A stretch of 6,522 nt of DNA from Halomonas sp. (GCA_007116835.1 SKHS01000033.1:1-6522), one strand, 5' to 3'; positions 1-4,945 are shown, numbered from the stretch's first letter. Notes: generated from the sequence alone by a model not told the origin. Translations and numbers: made by a program.

Positions 1-38
1 AGTAGCACTTTCGGCTACGGAGTTGATCTGGATCAGGG

Positions 39-65
39 TTGTGGGAGGACTGGCTTACTGCCTGC
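39..65 (+). repeat. Degenerate REP-like element (possible)
   Basis: The stretch begins TTGTGGGAGG, one base from the TTGTAGGAGG head of the clearer REP-like element at 135-162, and carries a CTTA core in the expected place. The stem is poorly conserved (GG-CTTACT-GCC type), so this may be a decayed copy or chance similarity. It is followed by CTGCTCTAT at 62-70, a 9-mer that recurs at 127-135 just before the next head, which supports shared ancestry of the units. Confidence 0.3.
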
Positions 66-88
66 TCTATATGTTGGTGCCTACTTCA

Positions 89-114
89 TCGCGAGCTGAA
101 GCTCCCTCCTACAA
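89..114 (-). repeat. REP-like palindromic element 1
   Basis: Read on the minus strand this is a TTGTAGGAGG head followed by a compact hairpin, GAGCTTCAGCTC, then GCGA. The layout matches the REP elements of pseudomonads (TGTAGGAGC head, short stem around CTT, GCGA tail), which is family knowledge. It lies head-to-head with the copy at 135-162, a pairing typical of bacterial interspersed mosaic elements. REP elements are usually non-autonomous and moved by REP-associated tyrosine transposases; none is encoded here. They often act as transcription attenuators, mRNA stabilisers or gyrase/IHF sites. Confidence 0.65.
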
Positions 115-134
115 GATATCGTGCCACTGCTCTA

Positions 135-177
135 TTGTAGGAGGCCACTTCTAGTGGGCGATGGCGGCGTAGCCGCC
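135..177 (+). repeat. REP-like palindromic element 2 with second hairpin
   Basis: The element has a TTGTAGGAGG head, a CCACT-TCT-AGTGG hairpin and a GGCGAT tail at 135-162. A second perfect hairpin, GGCGGC-GTA-GCCGCC, follows directly at 163-177. It is inverted relative to the copy at 89-114, so the two heads face each other across about 20 bp. Stem bases differ between the copies while pairing is kept (GAGCT/AGCTC against CCACT/AGTGG), so base pairing rather than primary sequence seems to be conserved. Confidence 0.65.
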
Positions 178-207
178 CTTCGCCAGCTCTATCATCATCG
201 AAGCGTT

Positions 208-236
208 GACCCAAAGCTAAAGCTCCCTTATACAAC
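208..236 (-). repeat. REP-like palindromic element 3, diverged
   Basis: On the minus strand this reads TTGTATAAGGGAGCTTTAGCT, which matches the GAGCTTCAGCT core of element 1 with changes in the head (TATAAG in place of TAGGAG). It closes the cluster begun near position 39. Elements 2 and 3 face away from each other in the opposite sense to elements 1 and 2, giving alternating orientations. Confidence 0.5.
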
Positions 237-266
237 CAGGGTCAGTTTGGGTGGATTAGCATGTTT

Positions 267-317
267 CGCGGGTGCCTCATTCGCTCGTTCCTCGCGAGAT
301 TCGTTACCGCGCGCTAC
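267..317. repeat. 51-bp direct repeat, copy A
   Basis: This 51-bp block recurs at 416-466 with one difference (C312 against T461). It starts CGCGGGTGCC, contains the palindrome CTCGCGAG, and ends in CGCGCGCTAC. No open reading frame is convincingly associated with it. The ends resemble, in inverted orientation, the shorter element at 343-374. It is probably a dispersed intergenic repeat of the host genome, although genome-wide copy number cannot be seen from one window. Confidence 0.75.
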
Positions 318-342
318 TTAACGCATTGAATAGGCAGGTTTT

Positions 343-374
343 GTAGCGCGGTGTAAGCGTTAGCGCACCCGCGG
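343..374. repeat. Shortened inverted relative of the 51-bp repeat
   Basis: This begins GTAGCGCGGT and ends CACCCGCGG, which are close to the reverse complements of the two ends of the 51-bp repeat, but its interior is much shorter and different. CACCCGCGG (366-374) pairs perfectly with CCGCGGGTG (415-423), and GTAGCGCGGT (343-352) pairs with ACCGCGTGCTAC (455-466) with a two-base bulge. Together with copy B it could fold into a long imperfect hairpin across 343-466. The intervening 375-414 contains a smaller CGGCG/CGCCG inverted pair (388-392 and 406-410). Confidence 0.55.
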
Positions 375-415
375 AGGTTGGGAGTAGCGGCGATGGGCGT
401 CGTTCCGCCGCCTGC

Positions 416-466
416 CGCGGGTGCCTCATTCGCTCGTTCCTCGCGAGATTCGTTACCGCGTGCTAC
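416..466. repeat. 51-bp direct repeat, copy B
   Basis: This is the second copy of the block at 267-317, offset by 149 bp and identical at 50 of 51 positions. It ends 12 bp before the stop codon of the truncated antitoxin remnant on the minus strand, so it sits where a 3' attenuator or stability hairpin for that transcript would be expected. Such high identity between copies suggests recent duplication or gene conversion. Confidence 0.75.
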
Positions 467-478
467 ACGTTTCTTTAT

Positions 479-652
479 TTAGTGAAGCTGTTCAAAGACG
501 TCGGGGTGTTGCTCAGCAATTCGCAACAGAGCAACTGCCGGGCCTTGAGGCTCTCTGCGGCCTTGTTCCCAGTCCTGAAGTGTACGTATGCTGACCCCAA
601 GAAGACCTGCAAAGGCTGATTGCGATAGATTCAGTTTATGCCGAATTAATTG
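479..652 (-). pseudogene. Truncated XRE/HigA-type antitoxin remnant
   Basis: The minus-strand frame encodes about 57 residues containing a full helix-turn-helix, LSQSAFAGLLGVSIRTLQDW, followed by EQGRREPQGPA and ending HPDVFEQLH. This is the C-terminal half of XRE-family antitoxins of the HigA/NadS type (around 95-105 residues in the family), which pair with RelE/HigB-like toxins. The N-terminal half is missing: the frame is closed by TGA at 653-655 and has no ATG, GTG or TTG start. An ATG at 654-656 is one frame off and would give only a short peptide. The remnant starts 8 bp after the yjdM stop codon, so yjdM now occupies the place of the lost 5' end. No toxin partner is visible beside it. 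Assignment to an HTH antitoxin is firm; the exact subfamily is not. Confidence 0.75.
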
Positions 653-660
653 TCATCTAT

Positions 661-996
661 TCAGGCTTTCTTCACAAACTGGGCGGTGACCATCATGTCG
701 CCAGCGCCATCGACCTTGCAGTCGAGCTGGTGGTCTTTGCCCTCTTTGAGCCGCTTGATAACGGCCTTGGTGCCAATCTTAAGCACGATTGAGCTGCCTT
801 TGACCTTGAGGTCTTTGATAAGCGTTACCTTATCGCCTTCAGCCAGCAGAGTGCCATTGGCATCTTTCACCGTGAGGGTGTCTTCCGCTTCAACCTCGGA
901 AGGGTTCCATTCGTGGGCGCATTCTGGGCAGATGAACAGGCTTTGATCCTGGTAGACGAAGTCAGAGTGGCAATTGGGGCAAGGTGGGCATGACAT
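661..996 (-). CDS. yjdM: YjdM/PhnA-family zinc-ribbon protein
   Basis: The product is 111 residues, the same length as Escherichia coli YjdM (formerly PhnA). It has an N-terminal zinc ribbon with C6-x2-C9 and C23-x2-C26, then the characteristic KDANG (44-48), IKDLKVKGSS (60-69) and LKIGT segments, and ends in FVKK-A as the family does. Its biochemical role is not established. The old name reflects linkage to the phosphonate cluster in E. coli; it is not part of C-P lyase and is distinct from phosphonoacetate hydrolase, also called PhnA. The start is supported by family length, although no good Shine-Dalgarno sequence precedes it. It is the only intact gene in the first 1.8 kb and is flanked on both sides by broken toxin-antitoxin genes on the same strand. 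It is probably a cytoplasmic, monocistronic gene. Confidence 0.92.
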   Translation of the reverse strand: MSCPPCPNCHSDFVYQDQSLFICPECAHEWNPSEVEAEDTLTVKDANGTLLAEGDKVTLIKDLKVKGSSIVLKIGTKAVIKRLKEGKDHQLDCKVDGAGDMMVTAQFVKKA

Positions 997-1166
997 GGAA
1001 GGTGGCTTCTGTGATTGGATTGGCTACTTATGATACTGAGCCTTTGCAGCCTTGGCGAATGCCTACCCCCTTGTGCGGAAGCCATGGCTAGTTAACACCA
1101 CTCCCAATGGTGCGTATTGTTACCTGAGTGAAAGCGCTAGGCCATTTTTTGCCAATGCGTTACCTC

Positions 1167-1325
1167 TTAAATACTGGATAAGTCGTCGTGTTCTAGCTGC
1201 TCTGCTTTGTAAAGATCCCAGCGCATTTGTAAATTCATCCAAAAATCGGCTGAAACGCCAAAGAAACGCGCCAGTCTCAACGCCGTACTGGGTGTTACGC
1301 CGCGCTTTTTATTCACTAGCTCATT
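1167..1325 (-). pseudogene. higA: 3' half of higA antitoxin, fused to higB remnant
   Basis: About 52 residues beginning NELVNKKRGVTPSTALRLAR and continuing FFGVSADFWMNLQMRWDLY match the C-terminal half of HigA/VapI-type antitoxins, which neutralise HigB and bind their own operator. The usual start (an HPGE-like segment, helix 1 and most of the helix-turn-helix) is absent. The reading frame instead runs straight up into higB sequence ending SIRF. In intact loci higB precedes higA as a separate gene, so the end of higB and the start of higA have been deleted together. The antitoxin should be unable to bind DNA in the usual way because the first part of the HTH is gone. An open frame can be read from an ATG at 1475, but its first residues are out-of-frame higB sequence, so it is better treated as a pseudogene. 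Confidence 0.8.
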
Positions 1326-1549
1326 GAAGCGGATGCTGTGCTGTCCGAGCCTGTCGCCTGATAGCACTTCGAGTCGGTTGCCTGGCGGCACCTTTAGTGC
1401 CTCTGCCTCTGCCTCTGCACTGAGTCCAGCAAGTCGAGTTTCCGTGATGCGATCTTCCATAAAGACGACGGGCAACGCTTACGAGCCGCCTTGGTGTGCT
1501 CTCCATTGAATAAGTCTTCTACCACTTTGCCTTTGAAATTTACGATCAT
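1323..1549 (-). pseudogene. higB: 5' part of higB toxin, frameshifted and truncated
   Basis: From an ATG at 1547-1549 the minus strand reads MIVNFKGKVVEDLFNGEHTK and later WKIASRKLDLLDS, typical of HigB (RelE-superfamily, ribosome-dependent mRNA endonuclease, usually about 92 residues). This frame hits TAA at 1394-1396. The family sequence resumes in the neighbouring frame as LKVPPGNRLEVLSGDRLGQH and SIRFN, then stops being HigB. The frame change falls in or beside a GCAGAG hexamer repeat at 1398-1418. The C-terminal part of HigB, normally an RFNDQWRICF-type strand and a terminal VDYH-like segment that contributes active-site residues, is missing and replaced by higA sequence. Toxin activity is therefore very unlikely. 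HigB identity is strong; the placement of the frameshift is approximate. Confidence 0.82.
1398..1418. repeat. Hexamer microsatellite, 3.5 copies
   Basis: The plus strand shows TGCCTC repeated three and a half times. In the minus-strand frame of the 102-codon open frame this encodes the odd run AEAEAEA, and in the original higB frame it encodes QRQRQR. Natural HigB proteins do not carry such a run here, so slippage expansion during decay is likely. A pure six-base change would not shift the frame, so at least one further non-triplet indel must have occurred nearby. Confidence 0.7.
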
Positions 1550-1557
1550 TAATACGC

Positions 1558-1580
1558 AATAGCACGGAACCCATGCTATT
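1558..1580. promoter_or_regulatory. Probable higBA operator palindrome
   Basis: AATAGCA and TGCTATT form a 7-bp inverted repeat with a 9-bp centre that itself contains a GG/CC pair, ending 8 bp upstream of the higB start codon. HigBA-type operons are usually autoregulated by HigA bound to a palindrome at the promoter, often with an AGC/GCT-type core (family knowledge). A TTGAAT hexamer on the minus strand (1578-1583) could be a -35 element overlapping the palindrome. The operator role is inferred from position. The downstream HigA is now broken, so repression by the local product is unlikely. Confidence 0.5.
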
Positions 1581-1616
1581 CAAGCCGGTTAAGATTGATG
1601 CGTTTTTCTAAAACTT

Positions 1617-1662
1617 GCTAGCTCACCGCTGAGCTGATTGAGCAGCTCAGCGGTGAGCTAGC
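1617..1662. repeat. Perfect 20-bp inverted repeat, 6-nt loop
   Basis: GCTAGCTCACCGCTGAGCTG (1617-1636) and its exact reverse complement (1643-1662) flank ATTGAG. The stem is long and fully paired. It lies between the divergent higB remnant and the plus-strand peptidase gene, where no transcript is expected to end. No run of T follows on the plus strand, and the minus-strand side has only a short GTTTT, so a normal intrinsic terminator is doubtful. It could be a cruciform-forming site, a protein-binding operator, a relic of a mobile element or the terminator of an unseen small RNA. Confidence 0.8.
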
Positions 1663-1675
1663 CAGTGAGCATTCG

Positions 1676-1774
1676 ATGAATACTTTCACATCAGCCCTAA
1701 CGCGGCGGCTTTACACGGGCAGTTGGGCGAGCGCGATAGCGGGCGGTGTGCACACCAGCACTTTATTGACCTAG
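1676..1774 (+). CDS. Possible small ORF, 32 aa, unrecognised
   Basis: An ATG at 1676 opens a 32-codon frame with a partly hydrophobic, small-residue centre (GSWASAIAGGVHTSTLL) after a basic RR pair. A weak GTGAG lies 6 bases upstream of the ATG. I recognise no family. It begins 13 bp after the perfect inverted repeat. It could be a leader peptide, the 5' remnant of a membrane protein gene, or chance; chance is a serious possibility at this length. The rest of 1550-1864 holds the operator palindrome and the inverted repeat listed separately, and otherwise I see no gene there. Confidence 0.15.
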   Translation: MNTFTSALTRRLYTGSWASAIAGGVHTSTLLT

Positions 1775-1879
1775 TAACGGTGGCTACGTGTTCATATTGG
1801 CATGGTGCTGCAATCGCTATTCGCTTATCCGCGCCTTGCCTCCTAGACTGAAAGCTCATTTCTTTTGAGTTACCGACCT

Positions 1880-2848
1880 ATGCGTGTGTTTTCTAATCCG
1901 GTCGGTGCCGGTTCACTGTGGTTTGATAATTTGGTGACCGCCGACGGCGTTCCTGTGGCTTACGACCCGCAGGCGCGCGCCTTTCTGCCGATGCCGCCCT
2001 TCTGCGCTAACCGAGAAGTGATTGGCTGCAACTGGATTGCCCCTAAGCAGGGTGAATTCTGTCGTGCCTGCGCGATGACCGCCCTTGCCCCCGACCCTTC
2101 TATTTCAGATGCCATGCCTAACTGGGCGCAAACCGAAGCCGCAAAGCGCTGGGTAATTGATAACCTGGGCCGCTGGAACTGGTTTCGCCCGGAAGACCCC
2201 GGTGCGCCACCGGTGTTTCATATGTTGGCGGAAGGCGGAACGCCGGTGCCCATGGGGCATGTGGGTGGCGTGGTAACCATCAGCGTGGCGGAAGCAGATG
2301 CGGTGCTGCGGACAACGCGCAAAGAGGCGTTGGATGAGCCATACCGCACGATGATTGGCCATATGCGCCATGAAATCGCCCATATGCTGTGGTGGCGGCT
2401 AAGTTTGCGGGATGACTTTCTTGATGCGTTTCGTGAGATGTTTGGCGATGAGCGGGAGGATTATCCCGCCGCGTTGCAGCACTATTACCACAATGGCCCG
2501 CCTGCGGATTGGCGGCAGCGGTTTCTATCTACCTATGCGTCCTCCCACCCTCACGAAGATTGGGCGGAAACCACCTCGCATCTGCTGCACTTAACCGATA
2601 TCACCGATAGCTTTGTGTCGGCGGGCATGACCTCTCCGGCGTTGCCCAATACCTATGGCTGGGATGCGTATGCCGAACCCGATGCTGAGCGCTTGATTCA
2701 TATCGCGGCATCCTTAGTTGCCGGTGTTAACCATGTGAACCGTTCGATGGGGCTTTCGGATCTGTATCCGTTTGTGCTTTCCGACGCGGCGATGCGCAAG
2801 CTAGCGTTTGTCCACGATTGGCTGCGGCGCGGTGCTCAGGGGCTGTAA
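1880..2848 (+). CDS. Putative zinc-binding metallopeptidase (Peptidase_Mx type)
   Basis: The product resembles the bacterial 'putative zinc-binding metallopeptidase' family, which joins an N-terminal zinc ribbon to a gluzincin-like domain. Its substrate is unknown. Counting from a TTG at 1865, C47, C55, C66 and C69 form a C-x7-C-x10-C-x2-C cluster (FCANREVIGCNW, then FCRACAMT). The catalytic signature MRHEIAH lies at 167-173, with H169, E170 and H173. The typical FGDEREDY (193-200) and HPHEDWAET (228-236) segments follow, and E231 or E235 could supply the third zinc ligand. I chose ATG at 1880 because family members begin MRVF-like; the TTG at 1865 would add five residues and has no better ribosome site. 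Relatives usually carry two further CxxC pairs at the extreme N-terminus. Here the corresponding FSNPVGAGSLWFDN segment has none. There is no signal peptide, so it is probably cytoplasmic. It is a single gene convergent with the aldolase gene. Confidence 0.85.
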   Translation: MRVFSNPVGAGSLWFDNLVTADGVPVAYDPQARAFLPMPPFCANREVIGCNWIAPKQGEFCRACAMTALAPDPSISDAMPNWAQTEAAKRWVIDNLGRWNWFRPEDPGAPPVFHMLAEGGTPVPMGHVGGVVTISVAEADAVLRTTRKEALDEPYRTMIGHMRHEIAHMLWWRLSLRDDFLDAFREMFGDEREDYPAALQHYYHNGPPADWRQRFLSTYASSHPHEDWAETTSHLLHLTDITDSFVSAGMTSPALPNTYGWDAYAEPDAERLIHIAASLVAGVNHVNRSMGLSDLYPFVLSDAAMRKLAFVHDWLRRGAQGL

Positions 2849-2913
2849 CCCGCATTGACAACAAGCCCTAGGAACAAGCAGCGCTTTACCCAGGGCCTGC
2901 GATCCACAACGCG

Positions 2914-3807
2914 TTAGCTTAGCTGCAATGCGTCAATCGCCGCCGCTACCCTTTTCCGCGCATCGCCTTGCAGCGTTTGAAGCGGCTGGGGCAAACAAGG
3001 CTGGCTGACTTTGCCGGTAAGTTCTGCAATGGTAGCGGCTACCCGCAGGCTGCCGCCGTAGTCACGATAAAGTGCCCATAACGGTTCAAGTGCCACGGAC
3101 AGTGCGATGGCCTGTTTTACGTCTTTCGCTTGGGCGGCACGGGTTAGCGCCAGCGCAGTCTCTGGGTATAGCCCACCCATCACCGAGTACCAGGCATCGC
3201 AGCCAGCCAGCATTCCCGTGGCGGCGGCTGGGTCGCCGCTAATGCCGATGGTTACGTCGCTGGGAATTAACCCACGCAGCCGTGCCACGCGCGCCTGTGC
3301 GGCGGCTATGTCATTCTGCACAGGGGGTATTTTAATCGAGTGTACCTGGGGTAGCTGGGCGATGCGCCCATGCAGTTCATCGCTAAATTCAAAGTGCGTA
3401 GTGCCTGGGTTGTCATAGACACATAGCGGCACGCTCAGCGAACGACAAACCGTCTCGAAAAGGCTAAACACCTCATCATCGGTGAGCTTTTGATAGGAAA
3501 CGAGTGCCAGCAGCACGCCGCTAGCGCCTGCTTGCTGGGCGTTTTCTGCATGGGTTAGTACATCACGGGTGCGTAGTGCGCCTATTCCCACCACCACTGG
3601 TACGTCAGCGGCATGCTCAACGCAAAGCTTGGCAACGCGGGCACGCTCTTCACCGCTTAAATAAGCGTAGTTGCCCGTCGAGCCCAGCACGCCGATGGAG
3701 TCCACCCGTGCTTCCACCAAGCGCTCCACCAAACGAGTGAACTCATACTCATGAATACCTTGCTCGTTCATAGGGGTTAGCGGAAACGCGCTCAGGCCGG
3801 TGAACAT
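2914..3807 (-). CDS. DapA/NanA-superfamily aldolase-like protein
   Basis: This 297-residue TIM-barrel protein belongs to the dihydrodipicolinate synthase/N-acetylneuraminate lyase superfamily, whose members form a Schiff base between lysine and a 2-oxo acid and perform aldol cleavage or condensation. Visible landmarks are GSTGNYAYL (42-50, the pyruvate-carboxylate loop, where DapA has GTTGES), Y131 in VYDNPGTTH, and the expected Schiff-base K159 in HSIKIPP. The Y-to-K spacing of 28 equals that of E. coli DapA (Y133, K161). The YNVPxRT motif of true DapA is replaced by YDNPGTT, so the arginine that binds the DapA substrate carboxylate is absent. I therefore do not call it DapA; its substrate is unknown. 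AAGGA seven bases before the ATG supports the start. It is preceded by a 111-bp leader and probably has its own promoter. Confidence 0.85.
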   Translation of the reverse strand: MFTGLSAFPLTPMNEQGIHEYEFTRLVERLVEARVDSIGVLGSTGNYAYLSGEERARVAKLCVEHAADVPVVVGIGALRTRDVLTHAENAQQAGASGVLLALVSYQKLTDDEVFSLFETVCRSLSVPLCVYDNPGTTHFEFSDELHGRIAQLPQVHSIKIPPVQNDIAAAQARVARLRGLIPSDVTIGISGDPAAATGMLAGCDAWYSVMGGLYPETALALTRAAQAKDVKQAIALSVALEPLWALYRDYGGSLRVAATIAELTGKVSQPCLPQPLQTLQGDARKRVAAAIDALQLS

Positions 3808-3810
3808 GGA

Positions 3811-3880
3811 AGAATCCTTGTGAAATGTCTGCCTTATTTAAAAGCTTTATACGCCCCTGGATACTGGGCTGACGTCAGAT
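3811..3880 (-). promoter_or_regulatory. Possible promoter/operator of the aldolase gene
   Basis: Read on the minus strand, the leader contains the perfect 10-bp palindrome CTGACGTCAG (3869-3878), a TATAAA hexamer (3846-3851) that could act as a -10 box, and AAGGA as ribosome site. No good -35 hexamer at 17 bp is evident; the palindrome lies roughly where one would be and could be a regulator's site. TGACGTCA-like palindromes are bound by several regulator families, so no regulator can be named. The assignment rests on position only. Confidence 0.3.
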
Positions 3881-3918
3881 TGTGTGTTCGTGTGGGTCTC
3901 ACCTAGCAACAGCATAAC

Positions 3919-4383
3919 CTAACGAGACTGCTTGATAACCAGTTCAACCGTTTGCTTGACATAATCGTACATGACTGGACAGGTGCTAGCTCTAGAACCT
4001 GCCACATTCAGCACGGTAATGTGGTGATCGTGCACAAAGTCGGCCAGCAGCATTGCTGCATGAAGCGGGTCTATCAGCTCAATATCAATCAGTTTGTAGG
4101 GCTTTGATTGCTGAATGCAGAAGAGTGCGGTGGCTTCTGTTCCCCCTTGAAGATAAGACGCATAGAAGATGGCGGTGCCATCCGCATTCTCTACATTTTG
4201 ATGGTTGCGCTGACGGTAATCGCCGCTCACTTCTTCGAGAGTATAGACGCGACTCATCGGCCCATCTTCAGCCATTCTGCCAACAGGACAGGTTCCACCA
4301 ATGGGGAAGTCTAATGTTAATGCGGCGTCTAGTGCCGCCCTATCAGCGCCTGTTTGGCCGCCGCTTATAATTTTAGTTAGCAT
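3919..4383 (-). CDS. YpsA/SLOG-like 'putative molybdenum carrier' protein
   Basis: Starting at the ATG at 4381-4383 the product is 154 residues and begins MLTKIISGGQTGADRAALDA, the hallmark of the family annotated as putative molybdenum carrier protein, a circularly permuted relative of YpsA in the SLOG/Rossmann-like nucleotide-binding superfamily. Further landmarks are GGTCPVGRMAEDGP (29-42), DGTAIF (68-73), GGTEAT (80-85) and LNVAGSRAS (125-133). These glycine-rich loops probably form a ligand- or nucleotide-binding pocket. Molybdenum binding has not been shown for most members, and no molybdenum cofactor genes are nearby. In-frame starts at GTG 4428 and ATG 4422 would add 13-15 residues that do not fit the family. 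The gene follows the small membrane-protein gene by 80 bp on the same strand and may be cotranscribed with it. It is cytoplasmic. Confidence 0.85.
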   Translation of the reverse strand: MLTKIISGGQTGADRAALDAALTLDFPIGGTCPVGRMAEDGPMSRVYTLEEVSGDYRQRNHQNVENADGTAIFYASYLQGGTEATALFCIQQSKPYKLIDIELIDPLHAAMLLADFVHDHHITVLNVAGSRASTCPVMYDYVKQTVELVIKQSR

Positions 4384-4463
4384 AAATATGGCTATATATC
4401 TCTGATCGCGTGGCAAACACATCGCCACACGATATTAGGAAGTAAAAGTGAAGGGTCTAAAAC

Positions 4464-4784
4464 CTACTGTCCAATGCCTATGCCCAAGCGCAGCGCTTGC
4501 AGACCATCGAACTGAACGCTGACCTCATCAGAAAACACTGGGTGCCCCTGCACTGTCATGTTCATCTCTGCCTGTGAACCACGGTAGCTAACGGTGACTG
4601 TGAGGTCTGCAGAGGTGTTCACCGGCGCGAGCAGGCCATACTCAACGTTATCGACATGCACCGAAGAGAGGCCACGCTCATCTAGCTGCTGCTGCACTTC
4701 TTGCTTTACAACAACACCGTAGTAGAAATAGATACCCGCATAGCCAAGTGCCAGCAGTATGATCAGTGAGAAGAGCTTTCCCAT
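4464..4784 (-). CDS. Small membrane-anchored hypothetical protein
   Basis: The 106-residue product has one strongly hydrophobic N-terminal segment, roughly residues 4-26 (LFSLIILLALGYAGIYFYYG), followed by an 80-residue soluble tail rich in alternating hydrophobic and polar residues (ADLTVTVSYRG, MNMTVQGHPVF, EVSVQFDG). This suggests a small beta-rich domain outside the inner membrane. No signal-peptidase site or lipobox is obvious, so a membrane anchor is more likely than a cleaved signal. GAGGG five bases before the ATG supports the start. I do not recognise a named family. It lies between trpA and the molybdenum-carrier-like gene on the same strand, 263 bp from trpA, so it probably has its own promoter. 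Confidence 0.7.
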   Translation of the reverse strand: MGKLFSLIILLALGYAGIYFYYGVVVKQEVQQQLDERGLSSVHVDNVEYGLLAPVNTSADLTVTVSYRGSQAEMNMTVQGHPVFSDEVSVQFDGLQALRLGIGIGQ

Positions 4785-4945
4785 TCGTTTCCCTCGGGGT
4801 GATGAAATCCTTGTAGTTGCCGCTTTTAGCAGACAGCCGCGAGCGCTGATAATGCCTGCGGTAGTAAGTAGCTACAAGCATTGAAAAATGAACATTATTT
4901 ACAAACAAAAGAGAAAAGTTCTAATGGTGAGGTGTCGGTAGTTGG

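Noticed and set aside
121..321. Plus-strand open frame of 66 codons across the repeat cluster
   Set aside because: It has no plausible ribosome site, runs through REP-like palindromes and one copy of the 51-bp repeat, and its composition does not resemble a protein.
1167..1475. A novel 102-residue HigA-like antitoxin starting at ATG 1475
   Set aside because: Its first residues are higB sequence read out of frame and the next part is HigB in frame; only the last half is HigA. It is explained by a frameshift plus deletion.
1617..1662. Intrinsic terminator
   Set aside because: The hairpin is strong but lacks a proper T-run on either side and lies between divergent genes, so no transcript is expected to end there; it is kept as an inverted repeat.
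2866..2897. Bidirectional terminator between the convergent peptidase and aldolase genes
   Set aside because: Only a 5-bp GCCCT/AGGGC pair with a long loop can be found and no T-tract is present; support is too weak.
4384..4428. N-terminal extension of the molybdenum-carrier-like protein from GTG 4428 or ATG 4422
   Set aside because: The extra 13-15 residues are unlike the family, which begins just before IISGGQTG, and neither start has a better ribosome site than ATG 4383.
3919..4784. A functional defence or signalling pair formed by the SLOG-like protein and the small membrane protein
   Set aside because: SLOG proteins can work with membrane effectors, but this family has the YpsA/molybdenum-carrier motifs, the genes are separated by 80 bp, and the membrane protein has a single anchor and no effector motif.
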